DNA of 32,491 nucleotides from an uncultured Bacteroidales bacterium (GCA_905234775.1 CAJOJC010000003.1:1-32491); one strand, 5' to 3'; positions 17,501 to 24,245 are shown, counted from the stretch's first letter. Translations and numbers: made by a program. Notes: a model not told the origin generated them from the letters alone.

Positions 17501-17664
17501 AAAAAATGCGGCTGTTCGTTTCGCTGGACAACTACTTCCTTATTACATCTTATCCCGGCCTGGATCCCGAAATCTCCACCGACGCCGTCAGCGGCATCGG
17601 CCTGGACCTCGGCGCCTTCCCTACATCCAGGAAGATGGTTTTCGGTGTTTCTGTAACATTCTAA
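14563..17664 (+). CDS. SusC/RagA family TonB-linked outer-membrane transporter
   Basis: The 1033-residue protein has a signal peptide (MKQSTNQLLRILLPVVLLL, cleavage near 26), then a carboxypeptidase-regulatory-like beta domain (about 27-103). The DEVVVVGYG motif lies at 106-114 and a plug domain spans about 118-231 (RVRGIASNGTSDPLYVVDG; AAIYGAQAGNGVILITTKKG). A long beta-barrel ends in KMVFGVSVTF with a terminal Phe. It forms the energy-dependent channel partnered by the SusD-like lipoprotein 10 nt downstream, importing oligosaccharides. The start at 14563 is chosen because it begins the signal peptide; an in-frame TTG at 14491 lies upstream of the -7 box. The first 14 nt of coding sequence and its leader recur at 21875-21929. 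Confidence 0.95.
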   Translation: MKQSTNQLLRILLPVVLLLSWGLASAQQVRISGSVTDKGGVPVVGAGVFQKGAQSNGTVTDLDGRFSLSVPVGSMVVVSSIGYKDAELPASEQMSIVLEEDSQLLDEVVVVGYGVQRKVNLTGAISSVGSEDIQGRSISYVEQALQGKTPGVTLITTSAQPGAVPTVRVRGIASNGTSDPLYVVDGLLMEDISSIDPNSIESMEVLKDAASAAIYGAQAGNGVILITTKKGSKGDGSITYDFQYNISSLAVKPRLLNSQEYLQQMMEADPTFTEDDMLRLIDLGTWDGHSFTDWLDVTFGRGITKRHTLSAQGGNERGSYFLSLGSYDEDGIVKLDRDTYKRYTVSVNADYQVHEWIKVGSTIDFAAYATSPLVDGVPLSGSGVRNPNLFSIAMATAPYLVDRYAPDQLPVQMQILLDNGKKLLTDDEGNYYTTLGILHPEVAVKSADRKNYGNRFSGTLFANLTPLKGLVFTSRLGYKIYNDNTYYFLHEYYGGSSHYNESNAMAAERSNTSTTYYQWENFANYLKTFGSHSLGATLGMSYSHNTRLYTFAGITSTSKDDPLYADVSFPSGDATHSTQGYELHNAKLSYFGRLNYSFAYRYLLEATLRADAADSSVLPPENRWGFFPSVSAGWIVSGEDFFSGLKSTVSFLKVRASWGQNGSTSNLSNYLYSSAITPVAAGYSFTNSSVSYQTRYDPARLANPNLKWETSEQLDLGLDLRMLGDRLSVTADWFRKDTKDLIIQKINVPYEAGNTAAPVNGGNIRNTGVELEVSWKDQVGDFFYSVSGNIATLDNKVTWLNPNVSDSRIMSSTSINHIGAVSAFEKDYPIWYFRGYELDHLDGEGNPVLKNLSGDADGMIDESDKTMIGKPLPDFTYGLTLTLGWKGFDFTMFANGSQGNDVFMCYNNASLMYCLKSIYDRRWTTTNTETVFASPQARTDNIAKYMNSDAFIFDGSYFRIKQIQLGYTLPAALTRKAAVEKMRLFVSLDNYFLITSYPGLDPEISTDAVSGIGLDLGAFPTSRKMVFGVSVTF

Positions 17665-17674
17665 TTCAAGAACA

Positions 17675-19300
17675 ATGAAACAAATCGCAATAGTACTCTG
17701 TCTGTCCGCGGCGCTTGCATTGTCCGTGTCCTGCTCGGAGTCGCTTCTGAACATTCCCCAGCTTGGAGTGCAGTCCGAAGCCAATTCATATATTACGGAT
17801 GAAGACTGCGATGCGGCAACCGCCGCCGTCTATGCCGCCTGGCGCCACGCCTGGTCCGGCACCGGGTCTTCTTCTGCCATCGGGACCACTTTCTGCAACC
17901 TGTTCTGGTTCAAAAACCTCCTCTCGGACGAATTCAATCCAGGGTCACAAACCTACCAGACCGACCTTGCAAGTTATACTTACACGAACGCCAATCCCTG
18001 GATAGGAGCTATCTACGAATTCCTCTACGGGACGGTGTATTATGCCAATATCGTAATAGACAACTTCAAGCCGGAGAGCGAAACCAAGATGCGCTGCATA
18101 GCCGAGGCGAAGTTCTTCAGGGCCCTTAGTTACTACGAACTCATCACCCTTTGGGGCCGCGTGCCTCTTGTGGACCACGTAATGACACCGGAGAACAACT
18201 ACCAGATAGCTCCGTCTGATATCGAGACTCTGTGGAAATTCGTCCTTGGGGACTTGGACGATGCCATCGGGCCTGAGGGGGCTCCTTTGCTGGTTTCCAA
18301 AAATAGCATTGACGACAAGGACACGGGAACCAGGATCACCCTTGAGGCGGCTTACGCCGTCAGGGGCAAGGTCCATCTGACACTGAAGAATTATTCCGAG
18401 GCAAGGGCTGATTTCGGCAAGGTCATCGGCAGCGGCAAATACGGGCTTATCGACAACATCGGAGACCTGTATCACACGGCAGCCAACGGTTGCAGGGAGT
18501 ACATCTTCGAGAATGTACGGCATTGGGACACCAACAACCTCTACACCAGCTCTGACGACGCCGCCCAGGACGGATGGTACGGACTTGAGGAGAACTGGCC
18601 TTTTATGTATGCAATGGAAGCGGCTGATGATGCGCAATACCCGTTCGTCACCGTCGCAGGGTGGGGGGCTATGGATCCCACGAGGAAAGTATATGATTCT
18701 TTCGTTGCGGAGGAAGGCCCCAATAGCGTCCGCCGTCTCGCCTCAGTGGTAGACACAACCGACCTCAAGGCTCTGAAAGTAACCATCCTGAAAACCTGTG
18801 ACTGGAAAGGAAGCGATGCGTATTTCCGCTTCAAATGGCTGATGAGGACTGACGACGAATGGGATACAGGGTGGACAGGGCGCCTTAACAACACCCCTTG
18901 TATGCGCTATGCCGACGTGCTTCTGATGATGGCGGAGGCTTGTGTGCGTGACGGCGAGGACGGTGATGCCTACATCAATGAAGTGCGCGCCCGCGCAGGG
19001 CTCCCCCCGGTTTCGGGGGCCACCATCGCCGATGTGAAGAAGGAGCGCCTGCTTGAGCTCTGCTTCGAAGCCACGCGCCTTCAGGACCTCAAGAGGTGGG
19101 ATGAGTGCGGAGAAGGCGACCTGCCGGCCAATCTCGCCGACAAGGGAAAACGTGTGCCGAGGACTATTGGAATGGAAGGAGGCGCCTGCAGGGTCGAATG
19201 GACCGACAATCCGGATCCTTCCGCCGGATGGCAGGAAAGCGAAAGGTATCTGCCTTATCCTCTCGTGGAAATCCAAACCAACAAGCTGATCAATGAATAA
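17675..19300 (+). CDS. SusD/RagB family surface glycan-binding lipoprotein
   Basis: The 541-residue protein has a lipoprotein signal (lipobox SVSC, Cys20) followed by SESLLNIPQLG, the usual SusD N-terminus. The central TPR-like region contains CIAEAKFFRALSYYELITLWGRVPLV, the most conserved SusD stretch, and the C-terminal third has CMRYADVLLMMAEACVRDG and KKERLLELCFEATRLQDLKRW. It caps the SusC channel on the cell surface and binds the incoming glycan. It is 10 nt after susC and 15 nt before the serine hydrolase gene, in one operon. Confidence 0.94.
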   Translation: MKQIAIVLCLSAALALSVSCSESLLNIPQLGVQSEANSYITDEDCDAATAAVYAAWRHAWSGTGSSSAIGTTFCNLFWFKNLLSDEFNPGSQTYQTDLASYTYTNANPWIGAIYEFLYGTVYYANIVIDNFKPESETKMRCIAEAKFFRALSYYELITLWGRVPLVDHVMTPENNYQIAPSDIETLWKFVLGDLDDAIGPEGAPLLVSKNSIDDKDTGTRITLEAAYAVRGKVHLTLKNYSEARADFGKVIGSGKYGLIDNIGDLYHTAANGCREYIFENVRHWDTNNLYTSSDDAAQDGWYGLEENWPFMYAMEAADDAQYPFVTVAGWGAMDPTRKVYDSFVAEEGPNSVRRLASVVDTTDLKALKVTILKTCDWKGSDAYFRFKWLMRTDDEWDTGWTGRLNNTPCMRYADVLLMMAEACVRDGEDGDAYINEVRARAGLPPVSGATIADVKKERLLELCFEATRLQDLKRWDECGEGDLPANLADKGKRVPRTIGMEGGACRVEWTDNPDPSAGWQESERYLPYPLVEIQTNKLINE

Positions 19301-19315
19301 CAGACTCCCCGCATT

Positions 19316-20413
19316 ATGAAAAAAGCATTGATTATAGCAGCCGCCGCTCTTGCGGCCATCTGCTGCACCCGCCCTGTCAGCGATCTTCAGCGGGGCGAGC
19401 CTTCCCCTGCGCTTGCAGAGGGCTTTGCCGAATTCCTCGACAGTGTCAGAGCATCCATGACCCCTCCGATAGACTGGATGAAGGCTGTCAACCTCCACAG
19501 CATCATGGTCGTCAAAGACGGCAAAATCGTCGAGGAACAGTATTTCGGCAGCTGGACCGCCGACACTCCCCACGCCATGTTCTCGGTCAGCAAGACCTTC
19601 ACCGCCGCGGCGGTAGGACTTGCCATCCGGGAGGGCAAGATGTCACTCGACGACAAGGTGGCCGACTATTTTCCCGACAGGCAGGTTGAGGGCAACCCCT
19701 GCAACGCTACCGTCGAAGACCTGCTGAAGATGGCAGGGGGCCACGACACGGATCCGACCTTCAAGGCCCTGGAAGTCGACCGGATAAAGGGTGAATCGCA
19801 CATCAAGGAAGGAGAGGAGGTCGCAAACGACTTCTTCTCCCATCCTTTCGTCCACGAACCCGGAGAACTGTTCGTCTACAACTCCCTGGGAACATACGTC
19901 CTTTCGGCCATTATCACCAAGGTGACCGGCGAGAGCGTGCTTGATTATCTGACTCCCCGCCTTTTTGAGCCCCTCGGAATCGAAAAACCGGCCTGGGAGG
20001 CGGACAAATACGGCATCAATGCAGGAGGATGGGGCCTTTCCCTCAAAACCGGCGATATGGCCAGGATGGGTCAGCTGCTCCTTCAGAAGGGCCGGTGGGG
20101 GAGAAAGCAGCTGATACCTTCCGACTGGGTGGAGGCGATGTCTTCAAAGCATATCGACTGCGCCCCTGCCGGGGTCAGGATTGAGGATGCAGAAAGGATA
20201 TGCGGTATTCCCAATGAAATCAACGACTGGTGCCAGGGCTACTGCTACCAGATGTGGCGCGGTACCCACGGCAGCTACAGGGCCGACGGCGCTGGAGGAC
20301 AGTATATCCTCGTCCTGCCCGAAAAGAACGCCGTCATCATTATGACTTCCTGGACCGGAAACCTCCAGAACCAGATGAATCTGGTTTGGAAACTCATCTA
20401 TCCCAATCTGTAG
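19316..20413 (+). CDS. Serine hydrolase, beta-lactamase/esterase class C family lipoprotein
   Basis: This 365-residue protein has a lipoprotein-type signal (AAICC, Cys16 or 17) and the penicillin-binding-like fold. It has SVSK (Ser90 nucleophile, Lys93) and, after helix ADYFPDR, the conserved EDLLKMAGGHDTDP. VYNSLG (Tyr188) provides the second motif, and HGSYRADGAGGQYI near residue 318 corresponds to the KTG/HxG element. Such proteins are usually esterases or D-amino-acid or peptide hydrolases rather than true beta-lactamases. As last gene of the susCD operon, it probably de-esterifies a glycan or glycoside at the outer membrane (inference). Transcription is closed by the hairpin at 20430-20473. 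Confidence 0.85.
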   Translation: MKKALIIAAAALAAICCTRPVSDLQRGEPSPALAEGFAEFLDSVRASMTPPIDWMKAVNLHSIMVVKDGKIVEEQYFGSWTADTPHAMFSVSKTFTAAAVGLAIREGKMSLDDKVADYFPDRQVEGNPCNATVEDLLKMAGGHDTDPTFKALEVDRIKGESHIKEGEEVANDFFSHPFVHEPGELFVYNSLGTYVLSAIITKVTGESVLDYLTPRLFEPLGIEKPAWEADKYGINAGGWGLSLKTGDMARMGQLLLQKGRWGRKQLIPSDWVEAMSSKHIDCAPAGVRIEDAERICGIPNEINDWCQGYCYQMWRGTHGSYRADGAGGQYILVLPEKNAVIIMTSWTGNLQNQMNLVWKLIYPNL

Positions 20414-20429
20414 TTTCAGTTTTCCCAGG

Positions 20430-20473
20430 ACAAAACAAGCCGGCTAAAAGCGATTTTAGCCGGCTTGTTTTGT
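20430..20473. terminator. Bidirectional intrinsic terminator with 20-bp stem
   Basis: A perfect 20-bp inverted repeat (20430-20449 with 20454-20473) with loop GCGA. The stem has a GC-rich core (AAGCCGGCT) flanked by A and T runs on both sides, so it can terminate both the plus-strand susCD operon and the convergent minus-strand lipoprotein gene. Confidence 0.88.
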
Positions 20474-20485
20474 CGGAATTGCCGA

Positions 20486-21739
20486 TTACCGCTGAAGGAT
20501 TCCCATGCAATTGGAGTTTTTCTGGGTGCCTTCTCCGGCCAGAACGGCGGCAAGGGCCTCAGGCAGGGCATATACCGAGGACATCGGACAAACCACCGAG
20601 CCTATGTCATCACCCTTTTGCGCGTAGTTTATGACCAGGGCAAAATTAGAGTCGCTGGTCGCTCCCACATTGTACTTGACCCCGTTGGCGACGAAGAAGA
20701 AGGCTCCATCAGGGACAATTCTTCCTTCCGTGGAGGTGTAAGCCGTTTCGTCGTAAGTCTTATAATCGCCGTAAGAGACGATCGTACACGGCTTCGACCT
20801 TGAATTGATCACAGGGAAATCTTCATCAGCGAGGACAACCGCAGACAGGAACTCACGTCCGTCACGGAAGAACAGCTTGAAGGTCACTTCCGTTTTCCCG
20901 TTGACAACAGGGGAAGGAACCTTGTCGATTGTCAGGATTCCTGTGGAATAAATATTGAGTTCGTCTTCATCGGACTTGATGAGGACCGGTGTCAGGCCGT
21001 TTTTGAGTTCGCAATTGGCGAAAGTACGGGTGTGGTTATCCTCGAACTTGAAGACCTTCTTGCCGTGACTTGTGCTGACGGTCACCTTGCCGTGGAGATA
21101 CACCTCAGTGCCGAAACCGTCGATCCAGACCCAGGTGCCGCCGTCGGCTGTTCCTGGGAGAGCCTTGCCCTCGACGACATCGAAGGTCCCTTCCTCGGCG
21201 CCTACGACTGCGGCTGCTGCCAGCTGATGGTTCTCGAGGTCGAAGATCTTGTAGACATTGGCGTCGGTGCCGGTTTCGTAGGTATAATAGTATTCGGTAG
21301 CCAACTCATAGACGAGCGTGCCGGTGGCGTTGAGCTTGACGAGCGTGCCGGCCTCGTTGTCAAGAAGGAGGTTGCCGGTAAGCGTATAACCGTCGTTGCC
21401 GTCATCCGCGACAGTAACGGTGCCCGACCTGAATGCGGCCTCAACCGCCTTGGTCTTGATCTGGCCCTGGTAGTTGCCGGCGGCGGTTCCTACCGTGTAA
21501 GTGCCTGCCGCAAGATAGGTCTTGTCGGAGTAGAAAGTGAGTTCGAGAGTGACATCGTCGGCAGTTGCGCTGACAGGTAAGGTGTTGACTTCACCGGTAA
21601 CCACATCACCCTTGACGAGGGTGGTGACGTTGACATCGATCTGCGAGGGGACCTCGATGGTTGCTTCGGGTTTCTCACCGCAGGCGGAGACTGCAAACAG
21701 CGCGGCCGCTGTTGCGAGGAAGTAAAAAGCTTTTTTCAT
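20486..21739 (-). CDS. Hypothetical surface lipoprotein, PUL-associated
   Basis: I do not recognise a named family for this 417-residue protein. It has a lipoprotein signal (lipobox VSAC, Cys20) and GEK after the Cys. The body is beta-rich and Thr/Gly/Val-rich, with repeated short patterns such as LTFYSDKTYLAAGTYTVG and a later TFKLFFRDGREFLSAVV, and GYTLTGNLLLDNEAGTLVKL. This suggests several small beta-sandwich domains of the type found in surface glycan-binding or adhesive Bacteroidales lipoproteins. It lies convergent to the susCD operon across a shared terminator. A -7 box TATATTTG at 21789-21796 gives a leader of about 45 nt. A role in binding the locus substrate is only an inference from position. 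Confidence 0.7.
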   Translation of the reverse strand: MKKAFYFLATAAALFAVSACGEKPEATIEVPSQIDVNVTTLVKGDVVTGEVNTLPVSATADDVTLELTFYSDKTYLAAGTYTVGTAAGNYQGQIKTKAVEAAFRSGTVTVADDGNDGYTLTGNLLLDNEAGTLVKLNATGTLVYELATEYYYTYETGTDANVYKIFDLENHQLAAAAVVGAEEGTFDVVEGKALPGTADGGTWVWIDGFGTEVYLHGKVTVSTSHGKKVFKFEDNHTRTFANCELKNGLTPVLIKSDEDELNIYSTGILTIDKVPSPVVNGKTEVTFKLFFRDGREFLSAVVLADEDFPVINSRSKPCTIVSYGDYKTYDETAYTSTEGRIVPDGAFFFVANGVKYNVGATSDSNFALVINYAQKGDDIGSVVCPMSSVYALPEALAAVLAGEGTQKNSNCMGILQR

Positions 21740-21788
21740 CTCTTTGTGTTATGATTGGTTGTTAGTGTCCAAAATTCCCTGTTTCCCG

Positions 21789-21796
21789 CAAATATA
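21789..21796 (-). promoter_or_regulatory. -7 box of the hypothetical lipoprotein gene
   Basis: TATATTTG on the minus strand matches TAnnTTTG; the start codon is 49 nt downstream. The box overlaps the first 3 nt of the 50-bp direct repeat, so part of this promoter lies at a repeat junction. Confidence 0.55.
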
Positions 21797-21866
21797 CCCA
21801 TCCCGGAGGCAAACAATGTTACCTCCTTGTTCAAATCTTTGTCCAAATGTCAGCGAGCGTCTTAGA
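21794..21866. repeat. Direct repeat copy 1 (50 bp exact plus degenerate 23 bp)
   Basis: Positions 21794-21843 are identical to 24246-24295. The similarity continues, with mismatches, to 21866 (matching 24318). On the minus strand the degenerate part encodes Asp-Ala-Arg-stop in the same frame as the last residues of the esterase gene at 24302, preceded by a stop (TAA). This is therefore a detached 3' end of that esterase or a paralogue plus its downstream flank. It contains an imperfect hairpin (GGAGG...CCTCC). Confidence 0.85.
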
Positions 21867-21874
21867 TTAGAAAG

Positions 21875-21929
21875 TTAATGCTATTTTTGTATATACTGAA
21901 AACTGTCAACCAACAATGAAACAATCTAC
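21875..21929 (+). pseudogene. Decapitated susC copy: promoter, leader and first codons
   Basis: These 55 bp match 14522-14576 at 50 positions without gaps. They cover the susC -7 box (here TATTTTTG at 21882-21889, still consensus), the leader and the codons for MKQST (ATG at 21916). Homology stops abruptly at 21930. The remaining frame from this ATG runs only 39 codons, with no SusC similarity. This is the 5' stub of a lost susC paralogue. The promoter may still fire, transcribing antisense towards the ATPase 3' end. Confidence 0.75.
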
Positions 21930-21931
21930 AA

Positions 21932-22006
21932 GCCGGCCAGGCGCAGCTTGCCAATCATCTCGCAGAACTGTGGTCCTACTGGGACTACATATTGCCGGCG
22001 TTGTGA
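21932..22006 (+). pseudogene. Orphan gene tail fused to the susC stub
   Basis: In a different frame from the susC stub, this 24-codon stretch reads smoothly to a stop (core QLANHLAELWSYWDYILPAL) and looks like the natural C-terminus of a protein. I do not recognise the parent family. Directly adjoining the susC stub, it suggests a deletion that joined the start of susC to the end of a downstream gene. Confidence 0.35.
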
Positions 22007-22117
22007 ACTCAACTTCATTACTTATTGCAGGTTAGTTCCATTGACGTGTATTTCTTGCCCGCCGCCTTGCAAAAACCTCAAAAATGTTGAGCAGGTCAGC
22101 TGCCACTTCTTGGAGGA
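22007..22117. other. Short non-coding stretch after the scar
   Basis: I see no gene, hairpin or promoter of note here. The full gene-free interval is 21740-22117 and is otherwise filled by the promoter, repeat copy 1 and the two gene scars. Confidence 0.5.
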
Positions 22118-23296
22118 TTAGTATAGGAAACCGAACATCCAGATAGGGATGGAATGTCCGGAGGCGAATTCCAAATTGTCCTTTACAAGGTAACCAACCT
22201 CAGCTTCCTGAATTTGCTTTCCCTTTTTGCCTTTCCCCCCAACCTCAAATGTGGTGCCGTCAATCTCAAAATCGGAGATCTTGGAAGACGTAACCTTGTG
22301 AACTTGCGAAGTCCAGGCCAGAAAATTGGTCTCCCGCATATTGCCGGCATCGATTACACCGTCCTCAGAAAGAGCCAAAGCGATATTACTGTTACCAAGG
22401 TAGAGTTTTTCCACCTTGGTGAGAAGATTGTCGCTGTGCCCGGGTTCGCGGAGAGAGTTGAAGAGTCCGGATTTGGTCAGATATTCAATGTAGTCAGGTA
22501 TAATGTTGCGGCTGATGCCGAGGTCCCTTCCCAATGTATCGTTACTGGGTTTGTACGGAACGCTTTTGGAAAGGATATACATGAGTTTCTTCAACTTGAC
22601 GGAAGCTGCGACAGTCATTTCCGCGTAAGTTGAAATATCATCTTCAACGGTGCTGAGCACGGCGTTTTCCAAGCGGATTGGAGCGTCCTCCTCCAGGAAG
22701 TATGGATAGAAACCGATCTTGCAGTAGTCTTTGTAATAGACCAGGGGCCGGTGCTCACCATAAGGAAAATCCACTTTCCCATGGAGGATTTCATCGAGGG
22801 TGGCTGGTTTCAGGGACCACCCGTTGCGGATATTAAGGTACTCACGGAAAGAAAGGCCGGGCATCGTGTATGGAATGGTGCGCCGGCTCAGATCAGACTT
22901 GTTCCCTTTCCGGAGGGCAAGGAGCGAGCTGCCTGAATAAACTACCTGAAGGAGAGGAATGTCATCATAGATATTCTTTATTTCCGTGGACCAGTTCTTG
23001 TATTTGTGGATTTCATCAATATAGAGACGCTTCCCTCCTGACTTGAAGAAGCCCTGTGCCAGGTCATAGAGGGTATGCCCAGAGAAGTAGATATTATCAG
23101 CCGTGACATACAGGGTTTCTTCCAGGTTGTCAAATCTTTGGATATGCTGGAGGAGCATGGTTGACTTGCCAACGCCCTTCTGCCCCATGATGCAGACCAG
23201 ACGATTATTCCAATTGATTGTATCATGGAATTCCCTGACATAGCCCATCGGTGTCAGGGAGAGTTTGAGACGAAAGGTATTGTACAATTGTTCCAT
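22118..23296 (-). CDS. AAA+ ATPase with C-terminal DUF4143 domain
   Basis: The 392-residue protein has Walker A GQKGVGKST (Lys44) and Walker B LYIDEIHKY (Asp94-Glu95). A winged-helix-like middle contains LGRDLGISRNIIPDYIEYL, followed by the DUF4143 nuclease-like C-terminus with FEVGGKGK and the usual ending IPIWMFGFLY. Length and both ends look complete. These ATPases are common in Bacteroidota, often in accessory regions; their cellular role is not established, though defence or toxin-like functions have been suggested. ATG at 23296 is chosen because it gives the family N-terminus and follows a -7 box; in-frame upstream starts lie in the operator. Base composition is visibly more AT-rich than neighbouring genes, which suggests acquisition by transfer. 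Confidence 0.88.
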   Translation of the reverse strand: MEQLYNTFRLKLSLTPMGYVREFHDTINWNNRLVCIMGQKGVGKSTMLLQHIQRFDNLEETLYVTADNIYFSGHTLYDLAQGFFKSGGKRLYIDEIHKYKNWSTEIKNIYDDIPLLQVVYSGSSLLALRKGNKSDLSRRTIPYTMPGLSFREYLNIRNGWSLKPATLDEILHGKVDFPYGEHRPLVYYKDYCKIGFYPYFLEEDAPIRLENAVLSTVEDDISTYAEMTVAASVKLKKLMYILSKSVPYKPSNDTLGRDLGISRNIIPDYIEYLTKSGLFNSLREPGHSDNLLTKVEKLYLGNSNIALALSEDGVIDAGNMRETNFLAWTSQVHKVTSSKISDFEIDGTTFEVGGKGKKGKQIQEAEVGYLVKDNLEFASGHSIPIWMFGFLY

Positions 23297-23314
23297 AGAG
23301 GTCCATTTTTTCTG

Positions 23315-23382
23315 CAAATATAGCACTTTGCACTGAAAAAAGTGCAATAAAATTAAAAGATTGCACTAAAATCAGTGCAAAG
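23315..23382 (-). promoter_or_regulatory. ATPase promoter with nested palindromic operator
   Basis: The -7 box TATATTTG (minus strand, 23315-23322) lies 18 nt before the ATG. Upstream are five copies of the half-site GCACT/AGTGC. They form an outer 11-bp inverted repeat (CTTTGCACTGA at 23326-23336 with TCAGTGCAAAG at 23372-23382) enclosing an inner 8-bp one (23341-23348 with 23360-23367). This covers the -33 region, so a bound dimer or tetramer would block RNA polymerase. Confidence 0.65.
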
Positions 23383-23511
23383 ATAATCACTTTATAGAAA
23401 CTTCGTGACACTGTCAAATGTCCGTGTGAGACTATCTAAAAATGATGCATACGGGGTATACGAAGAAGGGACGGTCTGATGCCATCATACGGGGATTTCG
23501 CTCCCACGACC

Positions 23512-23546
23512 GTGTGAGGTGTGCATTTTAGCGGCACACCTCACAC
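23512..23546. repeat. Hairpin A, 13-bp perfect stem
   Basis: 23512-23524 pairs with 23534-23546 (GTGTGAGGTGTGC); 9-nt loop. It shares the core AGGTGTG/CACACCT with hairpin D and AGGTG/CACCT with B. Confidence 0.85.
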
Positions 23547-23585
23547 TCGCATTATGCCCCACAGTACCCTCAGGGGCCATTTGGA

Positions 23586-23622
23586 TGAGTGAGGTGGTCA
23601 ACGGAAAAGCACACCTCACTCA
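23586..23622. repeat. Hairpin B, 11-bp perfect stem
   Basis: 23586-23596 pairs with 23612-23622 (TGAGTGAGGTG); 15-nt loop. Its right arm abuts hairpin C. Confidence 0.82.
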
Positions 23623-23679
23623 AATCACCGCCAGCATGCGCCAAAATCTTGCTTTTTGGCGCATGCTGGCGGTGATTTG
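23621..23679. repeat. Hairpin C, 26-bp perfect stem
   Basis: 23621-23646 pairs without mismatch with 23654-23679, with loop TCTTGCT. Core CCGCCAGCATGCGCC. This is the strongest palindrome in the window. It has an A/T tract near the loop rather than a T-run after the stem, so it is not an ordinary terminator. Confidence 0.92.
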
Positions 23680-23689
23680 CCGGTATTTT

Positions 23690-23717
23690 TGCGCCTAAAG
23701 GGGTAGTTTTTGGCGCA
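23690..23717. repeat. Short hairpin TGCGCC/GGCGCA
   Basis: 23690-23695 pairs with 23712-23717. The word TTTTTGGCGCA in its right arm also occurs in the right arm of hairpin C (from 23653), hinting at repeated building blocks. Confidence 0.5.
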
Positions 23718-23740
23718 TTTTCAAGCTTTAGAGACGGGCC

Positions 23741-23832
23741 GGCGTGCAAACCTGGTTGAAATAGCAGCCAGGTGTGTGCGTTTTCGGCCATTTTTGCTCA
23801 CACCTGGTCAATTATTGCCAGGTATGCACGCC
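23741..23832. repeat. Hairpin D, two-storey 92-nt stem-loop
   Basis: The outer stem 23741-23755 pairs with 23818-23832 with one mismatch in 15. After an internal loop, the inner stem 23768-23776 pairs perfectly with 23799-23807 (CCAGGTGTG). The 22-nt terminal loop is T-rich. Confidence 0.85.
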
Positions 23833-23871
23833 AAAGCACCCTGAGGCCGCGAAGTCTTGAGCGTGTGGGGC

Positions 23872-23897
23872 CCCCGCAAAACTGTTGTTTTGTGGGG
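23872..23897. repeat. Hairpin E, 11-bp stem, TGTT loop
   Basis: 23872-23882 (CCCCGCAAAAC) pairs with 23887-23897 with one G-T wobble. Confidence 0.8.
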
Positions 23898-23916
23898 TGC
23901 AGCGGCCGGTATGTAA

Positions 23917-23944
23917 GGCCCTCGCCGTGGTTATGGCGAGGGCC
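23917..23944. repeat. Hairpin F, 10-bp GC-rich stem
   Basis: 23917-23926 (GGCCCTCGCC) pairs perfectly with 23935-23944; 8-nt loop. Confidence 0.82.
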
Positions 23945-23979
23945 GTATCCACGTCTGGGGTCGGGGCGGAGGGTAGCAA

Positions 23980-24113
23980 GCGCTCATCAGAGCGCCGGCC
24001 GGGCCCGGGACTTTTCCGAAGGGAAAGACGTCGAGGGCGGAAAGGCCGAGGGGGTGTCGGGGGATGGTATCCCCCGTATTGTAAGGCCGCCCCGACGCGC
24101 TCGGCGCAGCGCG
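23980..24113. repeat. Cluster of four short hairpins G-J
   Basis: G: 23980-23985/23990-23995 (GCGCTC, loop ATCA). H: 24011-24017/24021-24027 (CTTTTCC, loop GAA). I: 24058-24065/24069-24076 (CGGGGGAT, loop GGT, perfect). J: 24096-24101/24108-24113 (CGCGCT). Tight 3-4 nt loops in G, H and I favour real folding. Confidence 0.7.
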
Positions 24114-24132
24114 ATCTGGCATGGCTCCCTTC

Positions 24133-24215
24133 TTTGCAGGTTTTCGCCAAACAGCTGCCGCCGCTGCAAACCTTGGCACACAAAAAAGAGGCCGACCCTT
24201 TTCAGTCGACCTCTT
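24133..24215. repeat. Hairpins K and L at the right end of the island
   Basis: K: 24133-24139 pairs with 24164-24170 (TTTGCAG). L: 24186-24215 is an imperfect stem (AAGAGG-CGAC with GTCG-CCTCTT, one mismatch) and could serve as a terminator for RNA from the island. Confidence 0.6.
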
Positions 24216-24245
24216 GTGCGATTCAAAGGTATGAATTACAGCATC

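Larger units (their letters stand above)
23297..24245. other. Hairpin-dense non-coding island
   Basis: No convincing protein gene is present on either strand; the open frames here have odd compositions, overlap one another and lack family features. The stretch begins with the ATPase operator and then has a spacer (23383-23511) with CATACGGGG twice (23448, 23486). From 23512 to about 24220 it is packed with inverted repeats listed separately. The part 23860-24120 is very GC-rich, unlike the AT-rich ATPase beside it. Confidence 0.75.

Noticed and set aside
21916..22035. 39-codon peptide starting at the susC stub ATG
   Set aside because: After MKQST the frame is unrelated to SusC and looks like chance read-through across a junction; a better-looking frame through the same DNA is the orphan tail.
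23512..24220. Integron attC array, retron or CRISPR
   Set aside because: There is no integron integrase, reverse transcriptase or cas gene in the window; stems differ in sequence and spacing, and there are no regularly spaced identical repeats.
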